A stretch of 16,714 bases of DNA from Candidatus Adlerbacteria bacterium (GCA_903824155.1 CAIJVL010000021.1:1-16714), one strand, 5' to 3'. Positions 1-7,634 are shown, counted from the stretch's first letter. The notes: a model not told the origin generated them from the sequence alone. Program-made: numbers and translations.

Positions 1-1
1 C

Positions 2-82
2 GACGCCTTACTGAACGTGTTCTACCATGTTCAAGGATATCAAGATCAAGAGACAGAAAAAGATGATGAGGCGGCACAATAG
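2..82 (+). CDS. C-terminal end of an unidentified protein (truncated by window edge)
   Basis: The second reading frame is open from the first base to a TAG at 80-82 and would encode 26 residues ending in a charged tail (EKDDEAAQ). The TAG overlaps the AGGAG ribosome binding site of the following gene, which is typical of a co-transcribed upstream gene. The other two forward frames do not offer this arrangement; frame one stops at 64-66. The visible residues (for example VFYHVQGYQ) match no family I recognise. Only the tail is in the window, so the function is unknown and the call rests on the overlap with the next gene's signal. Confidence 0.5.
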   Translation, partial: DALLNVFYHVQGYQDQETEKDDEAAQ

Positions 83-91
83 GAGATTTAT

Positions 92-283
92 ATGGTGCTC
101 AATATCAAACGAGTAACACGAAACATATCCAAAGAAGATCGCAAAGAGTTCACTGATACTGGCGATTTGAGGATACTCGAGAACTTTCTCGCTTACATCG
201 CAGTTCCTGGTCGACGCTTCCTTCTTAAAGAAGCGGCAAACCCGGACAAGAACGCTGTCTTTGTTACGACAGAACCAAAATAA
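92..283 (+). CDS. small hypothetical protein, 63 aa
   Basis: Short basic protein with no membrane segment or signal peptide. It begins at an ATG six bases after AGGAG (81-85), so the start is well supported. It follows the partial upstream frame with its ribosome site overlapping that stop, suggesting one operon. A strong hairpin lies just after its stop codon. It contains mixed charged and hydrophobic stretches (ILENFLAYIAVPGRRFLL around residues 28-45) and no Cys. I do not recognise a family. The clean ribosome site, operon position and adjacent terminator make it likely to be a real gene despite its size. Confidence 0.6.
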   Translation: MVLNIKRVTRNISKEDRKEFTDTGDLRILENFLAYIAVPGRRFLLKEAANPDKNAVFVTTEPK

Positions 284-285
284 GA

Positions 286-320
286 AAAAGCCGCCCTTAG
301 CTGGGCGGCTTCTTTACTTT
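286..320. terminator. bidirectional intrinsic terminator between convergent genes
   Basis: An 8-bp G+C-rich stem (AGCCGCCC 289-296 with GGGCGGCT 303-310, six-base loop) sits between the stops of the 63-residue gene (plus) and the COG4315-type gene (minus). On the minus strand it is followed by TTTTTCTTATTTT, a good U-tract; on the plus strand the following T-run is interrupted. It probably ends both transcripts. Confidence 0.85.
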
Positions 321-335
321 CTACTTTTTTATTAA

Positions 336-815
336 TTACATCTTTACGATATGCCAAGTGCCGCCTACGCCGTCGCCTAGAAGCTGGCCGGCTGCGGTAT
401 CTTTGGCGTAGTAGTAAAGAGGCTTGCCCATCCATGCGAATTGGCTTGAGCCGTCGGGGCGGGTGATGACGGTTATATTAGCGGGGAGGCTGCCTTGCGC
501 GATTGCACCCGAGGTGTACGGCGGCCAATTAGTAGCGCAGGTGCCGGTGCAGCTGCTTTGGCCCGGCATGGTGTCATTGTCAAAGGTGTACAGGGTTTTG
601 CCGGCAAAATCGGTCATGTAGTTGCCTTTGGTTGGGTCGTTGGCAGTTAGGTAAATATTGTCAGACGTTGCGGCTGCAGGAGCCGCGTTGCTGCCAGTGG
701 TAGAGGTAGTAGTGGTAGTCGGAGCCACCGGCGTACTGCTCATTGATGAGTACCAAAGCCAACCGCCCGCAACGATAATAATGAGTACTACTATCGCCCA
801 GATTGTTTTGTTCAT
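336..815 (-). CDS. membrane-anchored COG4315-type protein with Yx(F/W/Y)xxD repeats
   Basis: Predicted 159-residue exported protein. Residues 1-22 form a hydrophobic anchor, followed by a low-complexity Thr/Ser/Ala/Pro linker (about 24-50) and then a domain with two copies of the repeat that defines this family (PF03640 secreted repeat, COG4315): YTFDND at 76-81 and YYYAKD at 134-139. C89 and C93 between them could form a disulfide. It should sit on the outside of the cytoplasmic membrane; the family's function is unknown. The frame extends seven codons further upstream, but the ATG at 815 is preferred because an extended -10 (TGCTATACT) ends eight bases before it. No lipobox Cys is visible, so it is anchored by the helix, not by lipid. 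Confidence 0.8.
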   Translation of the reverse strand: MNKTIWAIVVLIIIVAGGWLWYSSMSSTPVAPTTTTTSTTGSNAAPAAATSDNIYLTANDPTKGNYMTDFAGKTLYTFDNDTMPGQSSCTGTCATNWPPYTSGAIAQGSLPANITVITRPDGSSQFAWMGKPLYYYAKDTAAGQLLGDGVGGTWHIVKM

Positions 816-831
816 ATCCGTAAAGTATAGC
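803..831 (+). promoter_or_regulatory. predicted sigma70-type promoter of the EamA-like gene
   Basis: TTGTTT (803-808), a 17-base spacer and TATAGC (826-831) precede the ATG at 853 by about 15 transcribed bases. The spacing is ideal and the hexamers are reasonable matches. The -35 lies inside the divergent coding region. Confidence 0.45.
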
Positions 832-832
832 A
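824..832 (-). promoter_or_regulatory. extended -10 of the COG4315-type gene; overlaps the divergent -10
   Basis: On the minus strand TGCTATACT ends eight bases before the ATG at 815, predicting a leader of only a few bases and no Shine-Dalgarno. The same bases read on the plus strand supply TATAGC (826-831), the -10 proposed for the divergent transporter gene, so the two promoters overlap. Confidence 0.5.
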
Positions 833-852
833 ACACCCCGCCTGAAGGCTAC

Positions 853-1227
853 ATGAAGCGCGGTTTTAAATTAAAGGTTAAAATAGGCCTGTATATGAAT
901 CTTATTTGGGTATTTCTTTCAGCGACCTTTATTATAGTTGCCGATGCGCTCATTAAAAAAATCAGCATTCAAGGGAGCTTTACAGCCGCTTTTTTGGATC
1001 CATGGATGTTAGTGGCCTATATTCTTTATTTTATTCAAATTCTTTTTGCTATAGCGATATTTACAAACAAAGGAGAACTTGCCATATATACCAATCTTTT
1101 CATCGTTTTTTATTCTTTGTTTGGAGTCCTGATTGGGGTATTTCTTTTCAAAGAAAGTTTGTCCTATTTTCAAATGGCAGGCGTTTTCTTTGCGGTCGTC
1201 GCGGCCCTACTTCTTAATTTGCGTTAA
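853..1227 (+). CDS. four-helix EamA/SMR-like transporter half (DMT superfamily)
   Basis: Predicted 124-residue inner-membrane protein with four hydrophobic segments at about residues 12-31, 48-71, 76-99 and 103-122. The last segment pair has the layout of an EamA half: a small/hydrophobic helix, then a conserved acidic residue (FKESLSY, E101), then a Gly/Ala-rich final helix. Members of this size (small multidrug resistance proteins, ArnE-like lipid-linked sugar flippases) act as dimers; the substrate here cannot be told. The open frame extends to 658, but that part is antisense to the divergent gene, so the ATG at 853 with GAAGG at 844-848 is chosen. The ATG at 895 is an alternative that removes 14 basic N-terminal residues. 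Confidence 0.7.
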   Translation: MKRGFKLKVKIGLYMNLIWVFLSATFIIVADALIKKISIQGSFTAAFLDPWMLVAYILYFIQILFAIAIFTNKGELAIYTNLFIVFYSLFGVLIGVFLFKESLSYFQMAGVFFAVVAALLLNLR

Positions 1228-1231
1228 TAAG

Positions 1232-1265
1232 AATACAAAAACCCCCGGCAAATTCCGGGGGCTCG
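1232..1265 (-). terminator. intrinsic terminator of the 119-aa gene
   Basis: CCCCCGG (1242-1248) pairs with CCGGGGG (1255-1261) across a six-base loop. On the minus strand it is followed by TTTTTG, so it mainly serves the minus-strand gene ending at 1272. The plus-strand transporter gene ends at 1227 and may use the same hairpin, though without a U-tract. Confidence 0.85.
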
Positions 1266-1271
1266 CACTAT

Positions 1272-1631
1272 TTATGCAATTGGGGGATAGGGAGGGAATC
1301 CCAACTCCTTACTCGCAGGACCAAGGCGCGAGTACACCACGTAGGCTAACGCCGTGGCGACCAAGTCTTGAAGAGTGTAGAGGCAGTTACCTGCGTAGGT
1401 AAGATGCTCTAAAAGTTCTTCTCGGCTGGCGATTACATCGCCATTCTCAAGATCCCCAAGAATGGCCCCCAACTTACTGGGACTCATTCTACAGATACTT
1501 GACGCAATGCGGCCTTTCGCAGAAGTGATGAATTCAGGCTTCTGAGTTAAAGAACTGTGTCCGCAATAGAAGGTGTTAAGCCGATGACGCTTAATTAGAT
1601 CATTCGTAAGGTTAATAATGTACTGCTTCAT
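1272..1631 (-). CDS. hypothetical protein, 119 aa
   Basis: I do not recognise this protein. It appears soluble, starts MKQYIINLTNDL, has three Cys (FYCGH, ICRM, GNCLY) and ends in a Pro-rich tail (FPPYPPIA). Residues 46-110 look largely alpha-helical. The frame extends 11 codons further, but GGGAG four to six bases before the ATG at 1631 sets the start. It is a single-gene unit with its own consensus promoter (1759-1787), a structured leader of about 120 nt and a dedicated terminator. This differs from the near-leaderless layout of its neighbours, so it may be separately regulated or acquired. Confidence 0.65.
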   Translation of the reverse strand: MKQYIINLTNDLIKRHRLNTFYCGHSSLTQKPEFITSAKGRIASSICRMSPSKLGAILGDLENGDVIASREELLEHLTYAGNCLYTLQDLVATALAYVVYSRLGPASKELGFPPYPPIA

Positions 1632-1752
1632 TTTTATCTCCCAAAAGAGATTTCCCGCCCTCATGATTGATTCGCGTTGACCGGGTTGCCCTAGTGCTTG
1701 CGAGAGGAATCAGAAGAGATTCCTGAGCGGCCCGAGTGCCTTAGCAATCGAT
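1632..1752 (-). promoter_or_regulatory. structured 5' leader of the 119-aa gene
   Basis: The predicted transcript starts near 1752 and translation at 1631, leaving about 120 nt of leader. It holds a 7-bp hairpin (AGGAATC/GATTCCT, 1705-1711 with 1718-1724) flanked by G+C-rich segments, then a GGGAGAU stretch that includes the ribosome site. Its length and folding suggest RNA-level control, but I cannot match it to a named riboswitch. Confidence 0.35.
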
Positions 1753-1758
1753 GCGACG

Positions 1759-1787
1759 ATTGTACGTTTAAATAGCATATCTGTCAA
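1759..1787 (-). promoter_or_regulatory. consensus sigma70 promoter of the 119-aa gene
   Basis: On the minus strand a perfect TTGACA (1787-1782), a 17-base spacer and TACAAT (1764-1759) predict a start near 1752. This is the closest match to a housekeeping consensus in the left half of the window. Confidence 0.75.
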
Positions 1788-1810
1788 CCACTGGAAAGAC
1801 TCGGTAAAAG

Positions 1811-1819
1811 TGGTACAGT
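1811..1819 (+). promoter_or_regulatory. extended -10 of the aminopeptidase operon
   Basis: TGGTACAGT ends ten bases before the ATG at 1830, predicting a leader of about four bases. No good -35 is visible at 17 bases, which fits an extended -10 promoter. No Shine-Dalgarno precedes the ATG. Confidence 0.45.
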
Positions 1820-1829
1820 TTTGCCACCT

Positions 1830-3215
1830 ATGGAATTTACTTTTGAGGGGCAGGGAGAGCTAAATACCCTTAGACCGCTTCGTTTTATTGAGGGTCCGCT
1901 TAATCGCTTTGACGGCATGTCGCTGGTTGTGGGCTTTGGTGATAAAAAGGCCCTCCCGCGCCGCAAGGCCGTTATGCTCATGCGCAAGGCCGCCTCGTTT
2001 GCCAAGCAAAATCAGGTAAAGACTTTTGAAATCGATTTTAAAGAGATCCGAACGCTTGCCGCCAAAGATATCAGCGATGCCGATTTGGCGCAGCTGGTTG
2101 CCGAGGCGTTCGTGATGGTCAACTACGAGCACACTGCGTACAAAAACCCGCCGAAAGAAGGTTTTATGTTTATCGAAACGGTTGCCGTGCGCAATGCATC
2201 GGCTGCAGTTAAAAACGGATTTACTAAAGGCACTGCGGTAGGCGAGGCGGTTAACGCCGCGCGCGAATTATCTAACACTCCCGGCGGCGACATGACGCCC
2301 GAGCTTTTGGCCGAAGCTGCAGTTAAAGCTGCCGAAGGCACTTCCGCCAAAGTTAAAATTTTGGGCAAGCTCGAAATGGCTCAGCTGGGAATGGGCGCTA
2401 TTTTGGGCATCTCTAAAGGCTCGCCCGAAGAGCCGCAGTTTATTATGGTCGAGTATTGGGGCACCGACCGCTCTAAAAAGCCGGTCGTGCTGGCGGGCAA
2501 GGGCGTTACCTTTGATACCGGCGGCCTTAACCTTAAAGGGGGCGACGGCATGTACGAAATGCACATGGACATGTCCGGCGGGGCAGCCGTGATACACGCG
2601 GCAATACTTGCTGCAAAGCTTGGCCTCAAGAAAAATGTCGTCGCGCTGGTGCCGGCAGTTGAAAATAATCTCTCTACCAACGCAGTGCGCCCGGGCGACG
2701 TGCTCAAGTCTATGTCAGGCAAGATGATTGAGATTTTAAACACCGACGCCGAAGGCCGTGTGATACTTGCCGACGCGATAACCTATTCTAAAAAATACAA
2801 TCCATCGGCTGTGGTTGATGTAGCAACGCTTACCGGTGCGGCGCTTGTAGCGCTGGGGACCGTTGCCTCGGCCGTCATGACCAACAAGGAATCGGTCATG
2901 CCAAGACTAATGGAGATGGCCGAAGAATCCGGCGATTATATCTGGCAATTCCCCCTGTGGGAGGAGTATGACGAAATGGTCAAAGGCAACTTTGGCGATG
3001 TGTCCAACATATCGACCATGGGCAACAGCCGCTACGGCGGCGTGATCGCCGGCGGTAAATTTTTGGAAGTATTTGCTAAAGAATTGGATTGTCCGTGGGT
3101 CCACCTCGACATTGCGCCCGTGATGACCTCGCGCCCGGGCGATTTTTTGGCCAAAGGCGCTTCTGGCGCGCCGGTGCGACTCCTACTCAAAATAATCGAA
3201 AATGGAGTAAAATAG
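1830..3215 (+). CDS. pepA: M17 leucyl (cytosol) aminopeptidase
   Basis: Removes N-terminal residues from peptides in the cytoplasm; a two-metal enzyme, hexameric in known relatives. The 461-residue length is normal. The C-terminal catalytic domain has every expected ligand and catalytic residue (numbered from the ATG at 1830): K224 and D229 in GKGVTFDTGG, K236 in LNLKGGDG, D247 in HMDMSGG, then D306, E308 and R310 in the family signature NTDAEGR. The N-terminal third is the variable alpha/beta domain. A TTG at 1821 would add three residues; the ATG is preferred because of the -10 box directly upstream. It heads the block, with scpA starting one base after its stop. Some family members also bind DNA; nothing here shows that. 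Confidence 0.95.
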   Translation: MEFTFEGQGELNTLRPLRFIEGPLNRFDGMSLVVGFGDKKALPRRKAVMLMRKAASFAKQNQVKTFEIDFKEIRTLAAKDISDADLAQLVAEAFVMVNYEHTAYKNPPKEGFMFIETVAVRNASAAVKNGFTKGTAVGEAVNAARELSNTPGGDMTPELLAEAAVKAAEGTSAKVKILGKLEMAQLGMGAILGISKGSPEEPQFIMVEYWGTDRSKKPVVLAGKGVTFDTGGLNLKGGDGMYEMHMDMSGGAAVIHAAILAAKLGLKKNVVALVPAVENNLSTNAVRPGDVLKSMSGKMIEILNTDAEGRVILADAITYSKKYNPSAVVDVATLTGAALVALGTVASAVMTNKESVMPRLMEMAEESGDYIWQFPLWEEYDEMVKGNFGDVSNISTMGNSRYGGVIAGGKFLEVFAKELDCPWVHLDIAPVMTSRPGDFLAKGASGAPVRLLLKIIENGVK

Positions 3216-3216
3216 G

Positions 3217-3969
3217 GTGGTGCCACTACTTGATAGATCAAATTCAGAGAATTTGATAGTTAAGACATCTGTCTACGAAGGGCCGCTTGAGCTCCTGTTG
3301 GAGCTGATAGAAAAGCGCAAACTTTTAATAAACGACATTTCGCTCGCCGCGGTAACCGACGAGTACATTGCGCGCGTCAATGCCGCGACCGATCACCCTA
3401 TTGGCGAGACGGCCGAATTCGTGTCGCTTGCCGCAACCCTTCTGTTGATCAAATCACGCTCGCTACTGCCGACGCTCGAACTTTCGAGCGAAGAGTCGCG
3501 CGATATTAAAGAGCTCGAGTATCGTCTGGCTTTGTATCAAATAATCAAAGAATCCGCACGCAGTTTACAAGCCCTACTTTCTGCACCAATGCTGTATGAA
3601 GGCAATCCGCCCGAGCGGGACCCGTTATTTTTACCCGACAATACCATCACGCTCGATGGTTTGCGCGCCGCAGCACAAACGCTGATACAGGGCTTCCCTC
3701 AGTCGCTCACGCTGCCAAAAGTTGAGGTTAAGAGAATAGTCTCTATTGAGGAGATGATCGAGCGGCTCCAGCAGCGGGTTTCTGCCGCATTAAAGCTGTC
3801 ATTTAGGGAGTTTGCCGGCGTCGGCAAAAAGGAGCGTACCGAGATAATCGTGAGCTTTTTGGCCATGCTTGAGCTGGTCAAAAAAGGTATACTGAATGCT
3901 AATCAAGAGAGCACGCACGGCGACATAGTGCTCGAGTCTGACACCGTTTCCACACCATCCTATGAATAA
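3217..3969 (+). CDS. scpA: segregation and condensation protein A
   Basis: Kleisin subunit of the bacterial SMC-ScpAB condensin, which bridges the SMC heads and binds ScpB. The 250-residue product carries the diagnostic N-terminal motif YEGPLELLLELIEKRKLLI (about 19-37), the VSLAATLLLIKSRSLLP helix that follows, and a C-terminal winged-helix region containing SFLAMLELVKKGIL. The GTG at 3217 is nine bases after GGAG (3204-3207); the adjacent GTG at 3220 is a near-equal alternative. It lies one base after the aminopeptidase stop and overlaps scpB by eight bases, so translational coupling is likely. No smc gene is in the window. Confidence 0.93.
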   Translation: MVPLLDRSNSENLIVKTSVYEGPLELLLELIEKRKLLINDISLAAVTDEYIARVNAATDHPIGETAEFVSLAATLLLIKSRSLLPTLELSSEESRDIKELEYRLALYQIIKESARSLQALLSAPMLYEGNPPERDPLFLPDNTITLDGLRAAAQTLIQGFPQSLTLPKVEVKRIVSIEEMIERLQQRVSAALKLSFREFAGVGKKERTEIIVSFLAMLELVKKGILNANQESTHGDIVLESDTVSTPSYE

Positions 3970-4519
3970 TCAACTGCCCGACCATATAGAAGCGCTGCTG
4001 TTTGCCTTTGGCCCCATGACGCGCTACGAGCTTGCCAAAAAGCTTGCAGCGAGCGACGAAGATCTAGAGCAGGCTATTTTCACGCTTTCAGCGCGCCTCA
4101 CTTTTGGTATTACGCTTGTTGACGATGGCCACCATCTTGAATTGCGCACCTCTCCTGCCGCTGCCGCAATTGTCGAGCGCGTCGTTAAAGAAGAAAATTC
4201 CCGCGACATCGGCAAAGCAGGCTTAGAGGCATTAGCGGCGATACTCTACCGCGGCCCGTTGACGCGCGCTGAAATAGACTTTATCCGCGGAGTCAATTCA
4301 TCACAAACGCTGCGCACGCTGACTATGCGCGGGCTGGTGCGCCGGGTCGAGAATCCTAAAGACGAGCGCTCGTTTTTGTACGAGCCTACTACAGAACTTC
4401 TGTCGAACCTTGGCCTTTCGACACGCAGTCATGTGCCCGACTATGACACTATCCGCGCAAAGCTCGAGGGGCTCGAGGCCGCTTACCGTACCAGAGAAGG
4501 CGAGGCGGCAAGCGAATAA
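3962..4519 (+). CDS. scpB: segregation and condensation protein B
   Basis: Partner of ScpA in the SMC complex; works as a dimer of tandem winged-helix domains on the chromosome. The 185-residue product has the typical opening (DHIEALLFAFGPMTRYELAKKL) and a second winged helix with the family hallmark GLEALAAILYRGPLTRAEID followed by FIRGVNSSQTLRTL (about 87-120). The start lies inside the last codons of scpA (8-nt overlap) and its TAA shares a base with the next ATG. The short acidic tail is not conserved. Order and length are standard. Confidence 0.93.
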   Translation: MNNQLPDHIEALLFAFGPMTRYELAKKLAASDEDLEQAIFTLSARLTFGITLVDDGHHLELRTSPAAAAIVERVVKEENSRDIGKAGLEALAAILYRGPLTRAEIDFIRGVNSSQTLRTLTMRGLVRRVENPKDERSFLYEPTTELLSNLGLSTRSHVPDYDTIRAKLEGLEAAYRTREGEAASE

Positions 4520-5442
4520 TGCACATGCAAAAATTATTTCCTAAAGTTAATCTATATATTGTCGTCTCAATCACCGGCGTGGTGTTGGCGGTATTGCTCT
4601 TACTTTTTTTCTTTTTATACCAGCGCCACGAACAAGCAATACCTAAACCAAAAGCAGTATACCCAAAACCCCTTACGCTGGCTGATAACGCGCTTGAGGC
4701 CAAAGCAGCTGTTGTGTACGACCCAACGACAGGCAAAATTTTGTACTCTAAAAATGCCGAGGTAACGATGCCGCTTGCCTCGCTTACCAAATTGATGACC
4801 GCACAAGTGGTGTTAAGCAGCATCCCTTCAAATACCCTTATTACCTTAAGTAAAAAGGATGTCTCGGTCGAAGGCGATGCAGGAGATTGGAACCTTAAAG
4901 CCGGCGACACGATGACTCTCGGCAATATTATAAAACTTGGCCTTGGCGCATCGTCTAACCACGCCATGTCGGCCGCGGCTGCTGCGCTTGGCGCCGGTTA
5001 TATCGACGATCTTAATAAAACAGCGGGCGAGTTGGGCCTTTCGCACACATACTTTTTAAATTCTACCGGGCTCGACCTAAACACCGACACCTCGGGCGCC
5101 TATGGCTCGGCAAGCGACGTGGCGCACTTGGCAGCAACGTTTATGCATGACTATCCGTCTTATTTTGAGCTGAGCACCCAACAAAGCGTAACCGTGTCCG
5201 TAAGCGCCGGGAACGTAAACAGGCAAGTCACTGCCGGCGCGACCGCGCTCCCAATTCTGGATATCCCCGGGCTCATTGGCGCAAAAACCGGTTACACTGA
5301 TTTAGCAGGCGGCAACTTGGTTGCAGCCTTTGACGGCGATATTAATCATCCGCTTATTGCAGTAGTGCTTGGCTCGAGCGAAGAGGGCCGCTTTGCCGAC
5401 ATTCGCACGCTCATAACGGCAGTACGCGCTGCACAAGAATAA
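4519..5442 (+). CDS. dacA: S11 family D-Ala-D-Ala carboxypeptidase (penicillin-binding protein)
   Basis: Trims the terminal D-Ala of peptidoglycan stem peptides outside the membrane. The 307-residue product has an N-terminal membrane helix (about 11-34, very Leu/Phe-rich) that anchors the catalytic domain outside. All three active-site motifs are present: SLTK (S88 nucleophile, K91), SSN (145-147) and KTG (256-258). Unlike E. coli PBP5 it ends right after the catalytic domain, with no C-terminal beta domain or amphipathic anchor; the N-terminal helix does the anchoring. The ATG at 4519 overlaps the scpB stop by one base (TAATG); the ATG at 4525 is an alternative. No Shine-Dalgarno is obvious, so coupling to scpB is likely. 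The gene symbol is by family, not orthology. Confidence 0.92.
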   Translation: MHMQKLFPKVNLYIVVSITGVVLAVLLLLFFFLYQRHEQAIPKPKAVYPKPLTLADNALEAKAAVVYDPTTGKILYSKNAEVTMPLASLTKLMTAQVVLSSIPSNTLITLSKKDVSVEGDAGDWNLKAGDTMTLGNIIKLGLGASSNHAMSAAAAALGAGYIDDLNKTAGELGLSHTYFLNSTGLDLNTDTSGAYGSASDVAHLAATFMHDYPSYFELSTQQSVTVSVSAGNVNRQVTAGATALPILDIPGLIGAKTGYTDLAGGNLVAAFDGDINHPLIAVVLGSSEEGRFADIRTLITAVRAAQE

Positions 5443-5446
5443 CCAT

Positions 5447-6502
5447 ATGACTGCTTTCGATATCATGCGCATATTTGTCCCCGCAACGATAGCCTTTTTA
5501 TTTGGCATTGGTATTACGCCCATTCTTACGCATTTTTTGTACAAGTACAAAATGTGGAAGCCAAAGGCCGGAAAAATGGGGCTCGACGGCAAGCCTGCGA
5601 CCGTTCGCAACCTGTTGCACGCCCATAAAGACGTCGGGACGCCGATTTTTGGCGGGATAATAGTATGGGGGAGTGTCGGGCTTACCGCGCTTTTGCTTCA
5701 AGTGTTGTGGCTTATATTTCCTGACGCATTCGAGCAGCTGGCATTTATCAGTCGCAACCAAACCTGGGTACCGCTGGCAACATTGCTTGCAGGCGCGTTT
5801 GTTGGATTTCTTGATGATCTGTTTGTGGTGCGCGGCAGTACCGGAATCAAGCTGCGCTACCGGCTCATCCTAGTAGCTACTGTTGCGGCGCTTTCGGCAT
5901 GGTGGTTTTACGACAAATTGGGTGTCAGCTCGATCGCCGTGCCGTTTGGAAGCGGACTCTTTGACTTAGGCGTACTGTTTATTCCGTTCTTTATCCTGGT
6001 TGCACTCTTTATATATGCCGGAGGCGTGATAGACGGCCTCGACGGGCTTGCCGGCGGCATATTTGCCACTATATTTGGCGCCTATGCAGGCATCGCACTC
6101 TTTCAAGATCAGCTCGACTTGGCAGCTTTGTGCGCGGCTATTGCCGGCGGCCTTTTGGCTTTTTTGTGGTTTAACATCCCGCCCGCGCGCTTTTACCTTT
6201 CAGAGACGGGCACCATGAGCCTCACACTTACGTTAGTGGTAGTGGCATTCCTTACCGATGGTCTTGGCGGCGGCAAAGGGGTCATGGCGTTACCCATCAT
6301 TGCGTTACCCCTAGTTGTTACCGTGCTATCAAATATTGCACAAATCATCAGCAAGCGCGTCTTTGGCCGCAAGCTTTTCAGAGTTGCTCCTTTGCACCAC
6401 CATTTCGAGGCGCTGGGCTGGCCTTCGTACAAAGTAGTCATGCGATACTGGATAGTAGGCGTTGTGGCGGCGATTATAGGCATGACTATCGCGCTGTTGT
6501 AA
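5447..6502 (+). CDS. mraY: phospho-N-acetylmuramoyl-pentapeptide transferase (MraY)
   Basis: Makes lipid I by moving phospho-MurNAc-pentapeptide from UDP to undecaprenyl phosphate. The 351-residue multi-helix product shows the paired Asp of the family (FLDDLFV, D123-D124), the DGLDGLAGG loop (196-204), and the MraY-specific HHH motif in APLHHHFEALGW (H317-H319), which separates it from WecA-type enzymes. Two departures are visible: the usual NAVNLTDGLDG approach reads IYAGGVIDGLDG, and the loop usually written as MGDTGS reads LSETGTMS, putting Glu (E253) where Asp is normal. It follows the carboxypeptidase by four bases with no clear ribosome site. The family call is secure. Confidence 0.93.
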   Translation: MTAFDIMRIFVPATIAFLFGIGITPILTHFLYKYKMWKPKAGKMGLDGKPATVRNLLHAHKDVGTPIFGGIIVWGSVGLTALLLQVLWLIFPDAFEQLAFISRNQTWVPLATLLAGAFVGFLDDLFVVRGSTGIKLRYRLILVATVAALSAWWFYDKLGVSSIAVPFGSGLFDLGVLFIPFFILVALFIYAGGVIDGLDGLAGGIFATIFGAYAGIALFQDQLDLAALCAAIAGGLLAFLWFNIPPARFYLSETGTMSLTLTLVVVAFLTDGLGGGKGVMALPIIALPLVVTVLSNIAQIISKRVFGRKLFRVAPLHHHFEALGWPSYKVVMRYWIVGVVAAIIGMTIALL

Positions 6503-6517
6503 GTGAGGGTTTAGAAA

Positions 6518-7618
6518 ATGAAAAAATCAATCGACGCTCCATTTTTACTGGTCTTGTGCACGCTCGTTGTGGCCGGGCTGCTTATCTTTACTTCGGCGGC
6601 CCTTTCTTTGCTGGCACAAGACGGCGGCGCCTCTTTTAGCTCGGTTGCAATCAAACAAGTGTTGTTGGGACTGGTCCTGGGCGGGGCACTCATGGTGTTT
6701 TTTGCACGCATAGACTACCGCGTTTGGAAGCGGTACACCCCGTATATTTTTGCGGGCGCCATCGTGCTGTCCCTTTTGCCGTTCGTGCCGCATATAGGAC
6801 TTAACCTCAAAGGCGCTGCGCGCTGGATAGTTATTGGCCCCATATCCTTTCAGCCGGCCGAAACGATGAAGTTTGCCACGGTGCTGTTTTTGGCTGCTAT
6901 TTACGCCGCCCGCATGCGTGCCGTTAATACCTTTAAAGGCGGCATACTTCCGTTGTTTTTAATCGCCGGCTCGTCGGCACTGATACTGTTGGTACAACCC
7001 GACACCGCCAGCGCCGCCATTATTGGGATGTCGGCCATAGCGATGCTTTTTGCCGCAGGCGGGCGCGTGCAGCATTTGCTCATGTTGTTGGTTATTGGCA
7101 TGCTCGTCGTTGGAGCCGCCGCTTTTAAATATCCGTACGTTGCACAGCGCATCAAAACATTTATTAACCAAGAAGCCGACCCTCTGGGTGCCGGCTACCA
7201 GGTACAGCAGTCGCTCATTGCGGTCGGTTCAGGCCAGTTTGGCGGCAAAGGATTTGGCCAAAGCGTCGAAAAGTTTTCTTATTTGCCAGAACCAATTGGC
7301 GACTCGATCTTTGCCGTCGCGGGCGAGGAATTTGGCTTTATCGGTAGTAGTCTTTTAGTTCTTTTATACGCAGGCATAGCGCTTTTGGGGCTTCGTATTG
7401 CAGCGCGGGCTCCCGATCCGTTTGGCGGGCTTGTGGTCGTGGGGCTGGTAGTACTCATTGTGGGGCAGTCCTTTTTTAACATTGCCTCTACACTGGCGCT
7501 GGTGCCACTGGTGGGAGTGCCCCTAGTGTTTGTGTCCCACGGCGGTACGTCGCTCGCTATATCCTTGGCCGAGGTAGGAGTCATTTTGAGCGTCTCCAAG
7601 CGGATGAAGCAAAAATAG
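6518..7618 (+). CDS. ftsW: SEDS-family peptidoglycan glycosyltransferase, FtsW/RodA type
   Basis: Polymerises lipid II into glycan strands, working with a class B penicillin-binding protein. The 366-residue membrane protein has about ten hydrophobic segments and the SEDS motifs in order: KGAARWIVIGPISFQPAETMKF (98-119), VQPDTASA (159-166), KGFGQSVEKFSYLPEPIGDSIF (244-265) with D262 at the position of the catalytic Asp, and SHGGTSL (340-346), normally SYGGSS. GAGGG (6505-6509) lies eight bases before the ATG. Its place between mraY and murG matches the division and cell-wall cluster and favours FtsW over RodA, but sequence alone does not settle that. No class B PBP is in the window. Confidence 0.9.
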   Translation: MKKSIDAPFLLVLCTLVVAGLLIFTSAALSLLAQDGGASFSSVAIKQVLLGLVLGGALMVFFARIDYRVWKRYTPYIFAGAIVLSLLPFVPHIGLNLKGAARWIVIGPISFQPAETMKFATVLFLAAIYAARMRAVNTFKGGILPLFLIAGSSALILLVQPDTASAAIIGMSAIAMLFAAGGRVQHLLMLLVIGMLVVGAAAFKYPYVAQRIKTFINQEADPLGAGYQVQQSLIAVGSGQFGGKGFGQSVEKFSYLPEPIGDSIFAVAGEEFGFIGSSLLVLLYAGIALLGLRIAARAPDPFGGLVVVGLVVLIVGQSFFNIASTLALVPLVGVPLVFVSHGGTSLAISLAEVGVILSVSKRMKQK

Positions 7619-7634
7619 AATCTGCTATTAATTC

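Noticed and set aside
658..852. Upstream extension of the EamA-like frame
   Set aside because: Lies inside the divergent COG4315-type gene and encodes low-complexity sequence antisense to its Thr-rich linker.
1632..1752. Leader as a known riboswitch class
   Set aside because: I could not match the conserved cores of c-di-GMP, SAM, glycine, fluoride or guanidine aptamers by eye.
4449..4967. 172-residue minus-strand frame
   Set aside because: Antisense to scpB and the carboxypeptidase; no initiation signal.
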